Positions 7,863 through 15,904 of a stretch of 64,000 bases of DNA are shown here, piece by piece; within the stretch, counting starts at the first letter, position 1, and each line of letters begins with the position of its first letter. Source of the DNA: Burkholderia sp. SRS-46. GTDB taxonomy: Bacteria > Pseudomonadota > Gammaproteobacteria > Burkholderiales > Burkholderiaceae. The notes below the pieces were generated by a model. It was not told where the DNA came from. It was given only the letters and a program-made list of their open reading frames with translations, and searched no databases. The translations under genes were made by a program, and so were the position numbers. The stretch is taken from contig NZ_PTXL01000008.1 of assembly GCF_004343775.1 (NCBI RefSeq), forward strand, positions 434,001-498,000, given 5' to 3'.

Positions 7863-9233
7863 ATGTCCGCCATCGGAATCAAGCTGCGCCGGCTCGCGCG
7901 GCACAATTCGCTGCTCGGCATCATGCGCGCGTATGCGTATGCGGGGCTGGTCGGCGCCGGGCCATGGATCTGGTCGATCGTCGGCATCCTGCTCGTCGGG
8001 CTGCTCGGCGCGTCGCCGCTGCTGCCGAACGCGATCGTGTCGGACTTCCAGGTATCCACGACCTACCTGATCGCGGCGAGCCTGATCATCACCGGCCCGA
8101 TGCAGCTCACGCTCACCCGCTTCACGAGCGACCGCCTGTACGACAAGCAGCTCGACGCGATCGTGCCGAACTTCACCGGCGCGCTGCTCGTGATCACGGC
8201 CGGCGCGACCGCGTTCGGCCTGTTCGCCTCCAGCTTCGCGTTCCATGCGCAAAGCACGCTGTATTGCGCGCTGATGGTGACCGGCTTCGTGCTGTTGTGC
8301 GACATCTGGATCGCGAGCGTCTTCCTCGCGGGGCTCAAGCAATACAGCGGCATCCTGCGCGCGTTCTTCGTCGGCTACGCGGTGACGACCGTCGCGGCCG
8401 TCGGGCTGAAGCGCTTCGGCCTCGAAGGGCTGCTCTACGGCTTCGTGCTCGGCCAGACGCTGCTGCTGCTGTTGCTGCTGAGCCGCGTCTACGGCGGCTT
8501 CCCGGCGACGCGCGTGATCTCGTTCGACCTGTTCCGGCGCGCGAACCGCTATCCGGTGCTGATGCTGATCGGGCTGCTGTACAACGTCGGCATCTGGATC
8601 GACAAGATCATGTTCTGGTATTCGCCCGCCTCCGGGCAGGCGGTGGTCGGGCCGCTGCATGCGTCGGTGATCTACGACATCCCGATCTTCCTCGCGTATC
8701 TCGCGATCACGCCGGGGATGGCGGTGTTCCTGCTGCGCGTGGAGACCGAGTTCGCGCGCCACTACGGCGCGTTCAACACCGCGATCCGCGAAGGCGGCTC
8801 GCTGCAGCAGATCGAATACGCGCACGACGCGATGGCGCAGTCGCTGCGCAGCGCGCTGTTCGACATCGTCAAGGTGCAGACGCTCACCGTGCTCGTCGTG
8901 CTCGCGACCGGCCCGCTGCTGCTCGACGCGATGGGCATCTCGCGGCTCTACATGCCGCTGCTGTCGGTGCAGGTGATCGCGACCAGCCTGCAGATGGTGT
9001 TCCTCGCGATCATGAACAGCTTCATCTATCTCGACCGGCGGCGCCCCGCGCTCGTGCTGATCGCGGCGTTCTGCGCGCTGAACGGCTGCCTGACCGCGGC
9101 GACGCTCGCCGCCGGCCCGGTGTTCTACGGGTACGGGTTCGCGATCTCGCTGCTGGTCGTGGTGCTCGTCGGGCTCGGCTGGCTCGACCGCAAGCTCGAC
9201 ACGCTCGAATTCGAGATCTTCATGCTGCAGTGA
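7863..9233 (+). CDS. pelG: PelG, multi-span Pel exporter
   Basis: This 456-residue integral membrane protein has about twelve hydrophobic helices, the size and pattern of PelG (MATE/polysaccharide flippase superfamily). The N-terminal GLVGAGPWIWSI and the central RANRYPVLMLIGLLYNVGIW with IDKIMFWYSP are characteristic. It should move the growing polymer across the inner membrane with PelD and PelE. AAGGAG stands 7 bases before the ATG. It ends the rightward unit and converges on the HAD gene 27 bases on. No pelB or pelC, the outer-membrane export parts, are visible in this window; they may lie to the left. Confidence 0.93.
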   Translation: MSAIGIKLRRLARHNSLLGIMRAYAYAGLVGAGPWIWSIVGILLVGLLGASPLLPNAIVSDFQVSTTYLIAASLIITGPMQLTLTRFTSDRLYDKQLDAIVPNFTGALLVITAGATAFGLFASSFAFHAQSTLYCALMVTGFVLLCDIWIASVFLAGLKQYSGILRAFFVGYAVTTVAAVGLKRFGLEGLLYGFVLGQTLLLLLLLSRVYGGFPATRVISFDLFRRANRYPVLMLIGLLYNVGIWIDKIMFWYSPASGQAVVGPLHASVIYDIPIFLAYLAITPGMAVFLLRVETEFARHYGAFNTAIREGGSLQQIEYAHDAMAQSLRSALFDIVKVQTLTVLVVLATGPLLLDAMGISRLYMPLLSVQVIATSLQMVFLAIMNSFIYLDRRRPALVLIAAFCALNGCLTAATLAAGPVFYGYGFAISLLVVVLVGLGWLDRKLDTLEFEIFMLQ

Positions 9234-9260
9234 GCGGCGCGCCGTTCGCCGCGTCACGCG

Positions 9261-9881
9261 TCACGCATCGATCGCCGGCATCGGCCCCTGCCCGCGAATC
9301 CACGCCCGGTTCGCGCGCGCGGCCATCTCCTGGTCGCCACGGCTGTCGCCGTACGCGAACAGCTGCGCGGGCGGCCGCTTGCCCCACCATGCCTGCAGCC
9401 GCACGACCTTCTGCGGCCCCCAGCAGTTCTCGCCGTCGAGCCGGCCGGCGAACACGCCGCGCTCGAACGCAAGCCGTGTCGCGAGCACCGCGTCGAAGCC
9501 GGCCGCCTTCGCCCACTTCTCGAGGTACAGCGACGGCGACGCGCTGACCAGCACCAGCTCATGGCCCAGCGCGCGGTGCGCGCGAACCCGCTCGAGCATC
9601 TCCGGGCGCACGAGCCGCGGCAGGTCCGCGTCGACGAAACGGCGCGCGAGCGCGTCGAGCGCGTCCTCGCGGATCGGCCCGAACGCAAACCACGCGAACT
9701 TCGCCTTCGCGTCGCCGCGCGAGATCCACCCGGCCTTCATCGCGGCGATCCACGGCAGCGCGCGCAGCCCGGCCCATGCGAAGCGCGGCGTGCCGACCGC
9801 ATAGCGGACGAAATGGCGGAAGCTGTCGGACGTGGTGATGGTGCCGTCGAAATCAAACGCGGCGACGATGCGGTCGGTCAT
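9261..9881 (-). CDS. HAD-superfamily phosphatase, subfamily IB
   Basis: This 206-residue cytoplasmic hydrolase carries all HAD motifs. Motif I is D10-F-D12-G-T with its nucleophile and general acid, motif II is LVSASPSLYLE, and motif III plus the acidic pair are KVVRLQ and YGDSRGDQEM. The cap region (about residues 20-90) is typical of the SerB-like, PSPase/YfhB group, which acts on small phosphomonoesters; the substrate cannot be read from sequence. The ATG at 9881 places the DFDG strand immediately at the start, as in relatives. It lies between the pel and ter groups, with about 110 bases to the end of the ter operon, and may be co-transcribed with that operon. Confidence 0.85.
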   Translation of the reverse strand: MTDRIVAAFDFDGTITTSDSFRHFVRYAVGTPRFAWAGLRALPWIAAMKAGWISRGDAKAKFAWFAFGPIREDALDALARRFVDADLPRLVRPEMLERVRAHRALGHELVLVSASPSLYLEKWAKAAGFDAVLATRLAFERGVFAGRLDGENCWGPQKVVRLQAWWGKRPPAQLFAYGDSRGDQEMAARANRAWIRGQGPMPAIDA

Positions 9882-9990
9882 GGAGAATCGGTCGGAATGC
9901 AATGGAATGCCCGGGAAGATAGCAGACTCGCGGCGGCGCGCCCATGCGCGGCGCAACGATGGGCATGCGGGCGCCCGCCGTCCGGCGCGC

Positions 9991-10818
9991 TCAGCCCTGC
10001 AGGCGCGCGGCGGCCGCGGCGGGCAGCACCACGTTCATCAGGTGATCGGCGCGCGACAGCAGGTCGGTCACGCGCTCGTCGAGCCCGCGCAGTTGCGCCG
10101 GCTGCATGCGGATCTGCTGCACCGCCTGCCCGACGATGTTGCGGCGGTCGAACAGCGTGCGCTCGAGCCCCGCGTCGTCGGGCGCGCGCACGACGTCCGC
10201 GACCGCGCTCAGCGCCGCGAGCACGACGACGAGGCTCTCCTCCGCGTGCCCGAGCTTCGCGGCCAGCGCCCCGGTCCGGCGCGGGAAGAAGCCGAGCGAC
10301 TGCTTGAGCGCGCCGAGCGCCGCGCGGTAGTCGAGCCGGCCGGACGACGGCCGGAACCAGCGCTCGAGCATGCCGGCCTTGCGCGTGGCCTGCGCGAGCA
10401 TGCCCGCCATCAGGTCGGCCGCGCCGAGTTCGTTGAATTCGCGCGTCGTCGCCGCGACGGCTTCGACGAGCTGGCCCGCGGCATCGAGCGCGGCGTCGCC
10501 GATCGTCGCGACCGTCGCCAGCCTGAGCGGCACCAGTTGCCGGATGTGCCGCTCGATGCGCGGCGCGTAGTCCGGATAAAGGTTCGGGAAACTGCGCTGC
10601 GCGGCCGCGAAGCACTGTTCGAGCAGCGGATGGTTCGCTTCGCCGAACAGCGCCTTGCCGGCCGCGGCGGCCGGCGTTGCGGGGGCGGGACCGAGATCGA
10701 GCGCCTTCGGCTCGGGCCGGTCGGCCGGCGGCGTGTCGAACACGAGACGGCCCGGCGCGCGCGCGCGCGCGCCGTCGTCGAAGTCGAGCGCCTTCGGCGC
10801 GTCAGGCGGGCGGGTCAT
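9991..10818 (-). CDS. Unknown protein of the ter operon
   Basis: This 275-residue protein has no family I recognise. The first 60 residues are Pro/Ala-rich and contain a repeated pattern, PKALDFDDG and PKALDLGPA. The rest is alpha-helical and soluble, with phrases such as LFDRRNIVGQAVQQIRM and GLDERVTDLLSRADHLMNVV that suggest a helical bundle. No signal peptide or membrane segment is visible. It is the last gene of the tellurite-resistance-like operon, 36 bases behind terD, so it probably acts with TerD and TelA. TelA is also a helical-bundle protein, so it could be a distant structural analogue. Confidence 0.7.
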   Translation of the reverse strand: MTRPPDAPKALDFDDGARARAPGRLVFDTPPADRPEPKALDLGPAPATPAAAAGKALFGEANHPLLEQCFAAAQRSFPNLYPDYAPRIERHIRQLVPLRLATVATIGDAALDAAGQLVEAVAATTREFNELGAADLMAGMLAQATRKAGMLERWFRPSSGRLDYRAALGALKQSLGFFPRRTGALAAKLGHAEESLVVVLAALSAVADVVRAPDDAGLERTLFDRRNIVGQAVQQIRMQPAQLRGLDERVTDLLSRADHLMNVVLPAAAAARLQG

Positions 10819-10854
10819 CGGTGCATCCTGCCCGGCACGCCGGGCCGTTGCCGG

Positions 10855-11511
10855 TCAGACCACGCCGCCATAGGCCCGGACGAAATCACCGAGGCCGCGG
10901 TTGTAGCCCGCGCCGACCGCCTTGAACATGAAGTGGCCGTCGCGCCGGTAGAAGCTGCCGACCTGCACCGACGTCTCCATCGAGAAATCCTCTTCGAGCG
11001 CGTAATTCGCGATCACCGTGCCCGTCACCTCGTCCGCGATCTGGATGTAGCTGTTGCGCACCTGCCCGAAGTTCTGGCGGCGCACCTCGGCCTGGTCGAT
11101 CGTGACGACCACCGAGATTTCCTCGACGTCCGTCGCGAGCTTCGTCGCGTCGATGAAGATCACCTCGTCGTCGCCGTCGCCGCTGCCGGTTCGGTTGTCG
11201 CCGCTATGGACGACGCCCAGGCACTTCGACGACGGCATCCCGCGCTTCGGGAAATCGTTGCCGGGCTGGATGAAGGTGTCGCTGCGGTCCATCGTGCGCA
11301 CTTCGCTGTTGTAGAACACGAAGTGATGATCCGAGATCAGCTTCGGATTGTTCTGCGGGTCGTACTTGCACAGGAACACCGACACGTCGAGATCGAAATC
11401 CGCGCCGGTATCCGTCGCGTTCGCATCCCAGCCGAGGCCGACGCGGAATTTCTGCGTGCCGGGCGCCTCTTTCGACAGGTTGACGCGGCCGCCCTTCGAC
11501 AAATTGATCAT
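10855..11511 (-). CDS. terD: TerD-family calcium-binding stress protein
   Basis: The product of 218 residues belongs to the TerD/CABP family of tellurite- and stress-response proteins. Hallmarks are INLSKGGRVNLSKEAPG at the start, the acidic metal-binding stretch TGADFDLDVSVFL, and the mid-protein SGDNRTGSGDGDDE. The start at 11511 (ATG) follows AGGAG by 9 bases; an in-frame GTG at 11520 is less well placed. TerD proteins bind Ca2+ and are thought to assemble with TerC-type membrane proteins and vWA partners. The neighbours on both sides of this operon supply exactly those partners. Confidence 0.92.
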   Translation of the reverse strand: MINLSKGGRVNLSKEAPGTQKFRVGLGWDANATDTGADFDLDVSVFLCKYDPQNNPKLISDHHFVFYNSEVRTMDRSDTFIQPGNDFPKRGMPSSKCLGVVHSGDNRTGSGDGDDEVIFIDATKLATDVEEISVVVTIDQAEVRRQNFGQVRNSYIQIADEVTGTVIANYALEEDFSMETSVQVGSFYRRDGHFMFKAVGAGYNRGLGDFVRAYGGVV

Positions 11512-11601
11512 CTGAACCACTCCTGCTGGAACCCGCCGGTCACCGGCGGCAAAGCCGGGCTGCGTCCGGCAGCCCGTCGTCGTTAAATCCGCGCGGCGGC
11601 A

Positions 11602-12618
11602 TTACTTGCCGGCCGCCTCGGCACGCGCTTCCCTGCGCTGCACGATGATCGACGACCACACCGCGGCACCGATCATCGCCGCGCCGATCAGGCCCGTGAT
11701 GACTTCCGGCACCTCGAGCTTCACGCCGAGGAACATGATGGTCGCGAGCGCGCCGATCGCCCAGAACGCGCCGTGCTCGAGATAGCGATACTGCGCGAGC
11801 GTGCCCTTCTTCAGCAGCACGAGCGTCATCTCCCGGATGTAGGCCGCGCCGACGCCCAGGCCGAGCGCGATCAGGAAGATGTTGTTCGACAGGGCGAACG
11901 CGCCGATCACGCCGTCGAAGCTGAACGACGAATCGAGCACTTCGAGATACATGAAGCCCGCGACGCCTTCGCGCACCACGCGCGTGCCGGTGTCCTCGCC
12001 GCCGATCAGGTCGCCGATGCCGTGCGCGATCACGAAGCTGATCACGCCGAACGCGCCCGCGAGCAAGAAGCTCACCTGCTCGGCCGACGGCACGTACAGC
12101 GACGCGATGATGACGATCGCGAGCGTGAGCGCGACCTCGAGCGCGGTGATCCGGCCGAGATGGCGCATCGGGCCTTCGAGAAAGCCGATCCAGTGCTCTT
12201 CCTTCCCGGTGTCGAGCATGAACTTGAAGAACACCATCAGGAGGAACGCGCCGCCGAACGCGGACACCTGGTGATGCGCGGAGGTGAGGATCGCCGCGTA
12301 TTTTTCCGGTGCGTCGATCGCGAGCGTGAGCGCCTCCCACATGCCGATGTGGCCGATCACCGCGACGATCAGCAGCGGGAACACGAGCCGCATGCCGAAC
12401 ACCGCGACCGGCAGGCCGAACACCATGAAGCGGTTGCGCCACTTCTCCGACCAGTTCTTGAGCACGGACGCGTTGACCACCGCGTTGTCGAGCGACAGCG
12501 AAATCTCGAGTACGCACAGGACGGCGACGATCAGCATGTCCTTGACGCCGCCGAGCAGGTAAGCCGCAATGAGCGCGAGCGCCGTCAGTGACAGCGGAAT
12601 CTTGAAGTCTTTCAGCAT
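11602..12618 (-). CDS. DUF475 / TerC-like integral membrane protein
   Basis: This 338-residue polytopic protein has about nine membrane helices. It belongs to the DUF475 branch of the TerC-like superfamily. The acidic intramembrane motifs LEISLSLDNAVVNA near residue 40 and LEVLDSSFSFDGVIGAFALS in the second half are the repeated metal-site signature of TerC proteins. It probably exports or senses a divalent cation and anchors the TerD/vWA partners at the inner membrane. It lies 49 bases after the vWA gene and 90 bases before terD, all in one direction. Confidence 0.88.
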   Translation of the reverse strand: MLKDFKIPLSLTALALIAAYLLGGVKDMLIVAVLCVLEISLSLDNAVVNASVLKNWSEKWRNRFMVFGLPVAVFGMRLVFPLLIVAVIGHIGMWEALTLAIDAPEKYAAILTSAHHQVSAFGGAFLLMVFFKFMLDTGKEEHWIGFLEGPMRHLGRITALEVALTLAIVIIASLYVPSAEQVSFLLAGAFGVISFVIAHGIGDLIGGEDTGTRVVREGVAGFMYLEVLDSSFSFDGVIGAFALSNNIFLIALGLGVGAAYIREMTLVLLKKGTLAQYRYLEHGAFWAIGALATIMFLGVKLEVPEVITGLIGAAMIGAAVWSSIIVQRREARAEAAGK

Positions 12619-12667
12619 GATGGGAGGTGACTCGGTTTGAAAAAAAAGAGGCTGTACGGGCCCGCGC

Positions 12668-13423
12668 TCACTTCGCGCGCACCCAGTCGCAGAATTCCTG
12701 CGTGATCAGTTGTTCGTAGATCTGCTCGTCGGTCACGTCGAGCGATTCGAGATGCAGGAAGCCGACGTTCGGCATCGCATCGGCCGTTTCCGCGAGGAAA
12801 TCGAATTCGCCCGGATCGCCGACGCCGACGAGCGACCAGTACAGCGGGTAGTGCTGCGACTCCGCCAGCAGCTGGCGCACGCGCTTGCGGTCGTTCTTCG
12901 GGTTCTGGCCGTCGGTGACGAACAGCACCCAGGCCGGCAGGTGGCCGTTGGCCGAGACCGGCGCGGGTGTCGGCGCGGGCGTATCGTCCGCGCCGCCGAA
13001 CAGCCGGCTCAGGAAGCCGCGCTTCGCTTCGCGCCTGGGCGCCGGCTCCGGCGCCGGCGCGCGGAAGAAGAAGTCGACGATGTCGTTCATCACCGGCGCG
13101 TACTGCGTGCCGCCCCATTTCGTGATGTTGCCGTTCAGCACGTAGTCGGTGATGTATGCGCCGTAGTTGTCCGGCGTCGCGGTCGGCAGGCGGTCGTAGT
13201 CTTCGGTGAAAGTCCACGTGTCCACTTCGCCGTTGTCGTCGAATTTCAGTGCGATGCCGAGGATCCGGTCGTGGGTTTCCTGGATCACGCCCGACTGGTA
13301 GAGCGCCTTCGCGGAGCCCGAGATGTCGAGCGCCGCGCCGACGCGCACGACGGGCGGCTTCGGCATCTGGCGTTTTTCGAGGACGATCGCGACCTTCGCC
13401 GCGCGTTTCTCAAGCGTAATCAT
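12668..13423 (-). CDS. vWA-domain protein, TerF/TerY type
   Basis: This cytoplasmic von Willebrand factor A protein of 251 residues has a degenerate MIDAS first motif, ALDISGSAKALY (D-x-S-x-S), a middle WGGTQYAPVMND threonine loop, and a later acidic VLFVTDGQNPKND. A Pro-rich linker (about residues 115-150) interrupts the domain. vWA proteins of this sort are standard partners of TerD and TelA in tellurite and phage-resistance clusters. The gene starts 10 bases after telA stops, so the two are translationally linked. The biochemical role of the vWA partner in such clusters is not settled. Confidence 0.85.
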   Translation of the reverse strand: MITLEKRAAKVAIVLEKRQMPKPPVVRVGAALDISGSAKALYQSGVIQETHDRILGIALKFDDNGEVDTWTFTEDYDRLPTATPDNYGAYITDYVLNGNITKWGGTQYAPVMNDIVDFFFRAPAPEPAPRREAKRGFLSRLFGGADDTPAPTPAPVSANGHLPAWVLFVTDGQNPKNDRKRVRQLLAESQHYPLYWSLVGVGDPGEFDFLAETADAMPNVGFLHLESLDVTDEQIYEQLITQEFCDWVRAK

Positions 13424-13433
13424 GCGGTGTGCC

Positions 13434-14519
13434 TCAGTTGTGCGTCGGGGCGAAGCGGGTGATCAGATCCTGTTCGAGCTGGCGCAGGCGTGGCGCGTCC
13501 TGCTCGCGCTGGCGCCGGCCGTCGGCGATGATCCGCGTGACGTCGTCGAATGCGCCGAACAGCTGCTGCTGCGCGTATTCGAACGTGTCGGTCGAGATCA
13601 CCGGGCGCTGGCCGAGCTTCGCGACTTCCTGCGCGTTCGCGCGGTTGAGATCCGCCTGCGCGCGGATCGCCTCGTCGGCCGCGTCGTACGTCGCGTTCGC
13701 GAGCGCCGCCGCGCGCTTCGTGCCGAGCTGTTCGAGGTAGAGCGCGAACGCGTTGGTCCACGCGGGAATCAGCACCGTCTTGATCGTCATGAACTTCGAC
13801 GTCAGCGTGCGCTTCTGGTCCTGCTCCATCCGGATCTGCGGCGCGAGCTGCTTCGACATCAGCATCGCGCGGTCGAGATCGTCGAGCTTGCTTTCGAGCG
13901 CGTCGGCCGTGCGCTTCACGTCGAGCAGCCGCTGCGCGGCAAATGCGTCGTCGGCCTGCTGGCCGGCCGCGAGGCTCGCGCGCAGCGCGGCGAGCGCGGC
14001 GTCGCCGCGTGCCTTCGCCTGCCCGAGCTCCTGGTGCAGCGCGTAGTTGTCGTTGTACATCCGCTCGAGCTCGTCGATGCCGGCCTTCTGCCGCTGCGCG
14101 TGCTGCTCGAGCTCGACGACGAGCGTATCCATCCGCTTGCTGACCGATTCGTATTGCGACAGCAGCTTTTCCTTCGTCGAGCGAAACAGCCGCGTGACCT
14201 GCGCGAGCAGCCCGCCCTGGTCGGCGCCGCGCGGGTCGAGCCCCTTCGCGGTCGCGATCAGTTCGTTGAGCTTGTCGCCGAACTGGTCCGCGTCGGACGC
14301 GCGCACGCTCGCGAGAATCTGCTGGGAGAACGCGGCGATCCGGGTGCCCTGCGCCGCGCCGAGCTGGTCGATCTCGTCGACGGTGATCAGGCGCGCGGTG
14401 TCGGGCGCGGCGGCAACCGGCATGACGGCTGCCGCGGACGCGACGACAGGGGGCGAAGACGGGGTGGAGAGACGATCGCTGACCGCATCGGATTGCTTGT
14501 CATCGAATAGCGGCTTCAT
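13434..14519 (-). CDS. telA: TelA/KlaA toxic-anion-resistance protein
   Basis: This 361-residue soluble protein is almost entirely alpha-helical, with long heptad-like stretches (about residues 110-320). It matches the TelA family, which is linked to tellurite and other toxic-anion resistance. The first 45 residues are Ala/Pro/Ser-rich and probably flexible. Typical phrases are LDKRTADALESKLDDLDRA-like and PAWTNAFALYLEQ. It is the promoter-proximal gene of the five-gene ter operon reading leftward. A promoter with TTGACG and TATTGT boxes is seen about 105-135 bases upstream. Confidence 0.88.
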   Translation of the reverse strand: MKPLFDDKQSDAVSDRLSTPSSPPVVASAAAVMPVAAAPDTARLITVDEIDQLGAAQGTRIAAFSQQILASVRASDADQFGDKLNELIATAKGLDPRGADQGGLLAQVTRLFRSTKEKLLSQYESVSKRMDTLVVELEQHAQRQKAGIDELERMYNDNYALHQELGQAKARGDAALAALRASLAAGQQADDAFAAQRLLDVKRTADALESKLDDLDRAMLMSKQLAPQIRMEQDQKRTLTSKFMTIKTVLIPAWTNAFALYLEQLGTKRAAALANATYDAADEAIRAQADLNRANAQEVAKLGQRPVISTDTFEYAQQQLFGAFDDVTRIIADGRRQREQDAPRLRQLEQDLITRFAPTHN

Positions 14520-14622
14520 GTGGCTACCACGCTTCCTTTTCTGCTTTTGCTACGTGTTGTCGTGCGCGAACGGCGGGCATTCGCGATTTCCGGCCGTGCT
14601 CTCTCACATTGGCGGCAGTCGG

Positions 14623-14652
14623 ACAATAAATGCGCCAGGTGCGTTGCGTCAA
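14623..14652 (-). promoter_or_regulatory. Sigma-70-type promoter of the telA operon
   Basis: On the minus strand TTGACG (14652-14647) and TATTGT (14628-14623) are separated by 18 bases; TTATTG with 17 bases is an alternative. The start site would be about 100 bases before telA. Between 14653 and 14886 nothing gene-like was found. Confidence 0.55.
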
Positions 14653-14886
14653 GGGAAGGCTTTCAGTTTTCCTGCGATGTGAAATCGTCGGCACGGGAGG
14701 AAACGCGAGGATCGGGAGCGCGTGCGGCAAGTTGCGTGGAATTGAGGTCTTTTCGGTCGAGGGCGCGGCATCCGCGAGAAAGCGATTTGAAAGAATATAC
14801 CCGATTTCCGCGCAGGCGCTTTACGGATGGCTGAATGGCGTGGGCGGATTGCAAGGGGGCTGGGGTTCGACGCGACATGGGACGAG

Positions 14887-15134
14887 CTATTCCGAATAGC
14901 CCTGCATCGCGGGCCGCGCGTCGTGGCGACGCCCCCACCACGGCAGGTAGGCGTTGTTTTCGCCGCGCGCGCGGAACCAGTCCTTGTCGGGGTCGATCGG
15001 TGTGAGCTTCGACGGCGGCGTCACCACGACCGCCACCGGATGCTCCGCATCCGTCGTGCCGGCGATCAACGCATTGCCGCCAAAGTGGTTGATGCGGCCT
15101 ATGGCCAGCGCGACATCCGTTAACGCGCTGCCCG
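14887..15134. repeat. 248-base duplication, degenerate copy
   Basis: This segment matches 15657-15904 base for base in length, with about 16 substitutions and no gaps by eye (about 93-94 percent identity). Similarity stops abruptly after GCTGCCCG at 15134. The intact copy is the 3' end of the tla3-like gene. Confidence 0.85.
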
Positions 15135-15257
15135 TACTCCGTCTGCAGATTGCGCTTGTGCGGTGCTCTGTCCCGCTTGCGCCATCAAACTCGACCAGAT
15201 CGCCGTCAGGATGACTCCGGCAATCGCGACGCGCCTGACAGGAATGAAACGATGCAT
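14887..15257 (-). pseudogene. Relic of a second Tla3-type adaptor gene
   Basis: Two pieces of a former gene are joined. A good start (GGAAG, then ATG at 15257) opens a frame of a basic, hydrophobic signal-like N-terminus (MHRFIPVRRVAIAGV...) that stops after 45 codons at 15120. From about 15134 down to a TAG at 14887 the sequence is a near copy, in another frame, of the last 82 codons of the tla3-like gene at 15657. The two 248-base stretches differ at about 16 positions by my count. The central part is missing. The simplest reading is an internal deletion with frameshift in a second adaptor copy. The N-terminal piece could instead belong to a lost immunity gene. Confidence 0.75.
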
Positions 15258-15381
15258 GGATCTTCCAGATCGAACAGATTGACAGCGGTACCGTGCATTC
15301 GCACGATCCCGCTGTCGGTTCACGACCGAGCTAATTCGCTTTCGAGCGCGGTGAAGTCTCTGGTGGAGAAGATTCGACCGC

Positions 15382-15645
15382 TCACTCCCGCCCGGACGAA
15401 GACACACTCGAAATCAGCGTCGCCCCGCAGGAGGTCTTGTGGCCATCGAATGCGGCGGGCTTCCCGTCGACGATGACTTGTGGATCCCCTTCTGCAATGA
15501 AACACGCTTGGTGGCCAGAGATCGGGCAGACACACATGTCGCCGAGCCGGGCGACCGGCCTGCCCATCACTTCGCTCACCGCGCTTCCGGTGACGACCTT
15601 GCCGCCGTGGCTCGTTACATCGCCGACACGAATGATTCCGCGCAT
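15382..15645 (-). CDS. PAAR-domain protein (T6SS spike tip)
   Basis: This 87-residue protein is a single PAAR domain with nothing attached. MRGIIRVGDVTSHGG opens the domain, and the Zn-binding His and Cys residues are in VCPISGHQACF and FDGHKTSCGA. PAAR proteins sharpen the VgrG trimer of the type VI secretion needle and help load effectors. It starts 11 bases after the tla3-like gene stops, so it belongs to the vgrG-effector-adaptor operon. The ATG at 15645 gives the usual length; a further upstream in-frame start would run into the neighbour. Confidence 0.93.
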   Translation of the reverse strand: MRGIIRVGDVTSHGGKVVTGSAVSEVMGRPVARLGDMCVCPISGHQACFIAEGDPQVIVDGKPAAFDGHKTSCGATLISSVSSSGRE

Positions 15646-15656
15646 GACGGCAGCCT

Positions 15657-15904
15657 CTATTCCGAGTAGCCCTGCATTGCGGCACGCGCGTCGTGACGAC
15701 GCCCCCACCACGGCAGATAGGCATTGTTCTCGCCACGTGCGCGGAACCAGTCCTTGTCGGGATCGATCGGCGTGAGCTTCGACGGCGGCGTCACCACGAC
15801 CGCCACCGGATGCTGCGCATCCGTCGTGCCGGCGATCAACGCATTGCCACCAAAGTGGTTGATCCGGCCTATGGCCAGCGCGACATCCGTCAACGCGCTG
15901 CCCG
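15657..15904. repeat. 248-base duplication, intact copy
   Basis: This is the 3' end of the tla3-like gene and the partner of 14887-15134. The two copies flank the PAAR gene in direct orientation, so recombination between them could delete or exchange the PAAR gene. Confidence 0.85.

Noticed and set aside
6095..8059. A long minus-strand frame opposite pelF
   Set aside because: It is antisense to a clear GT4 enzyme, and its composition is typical of shadow frames.
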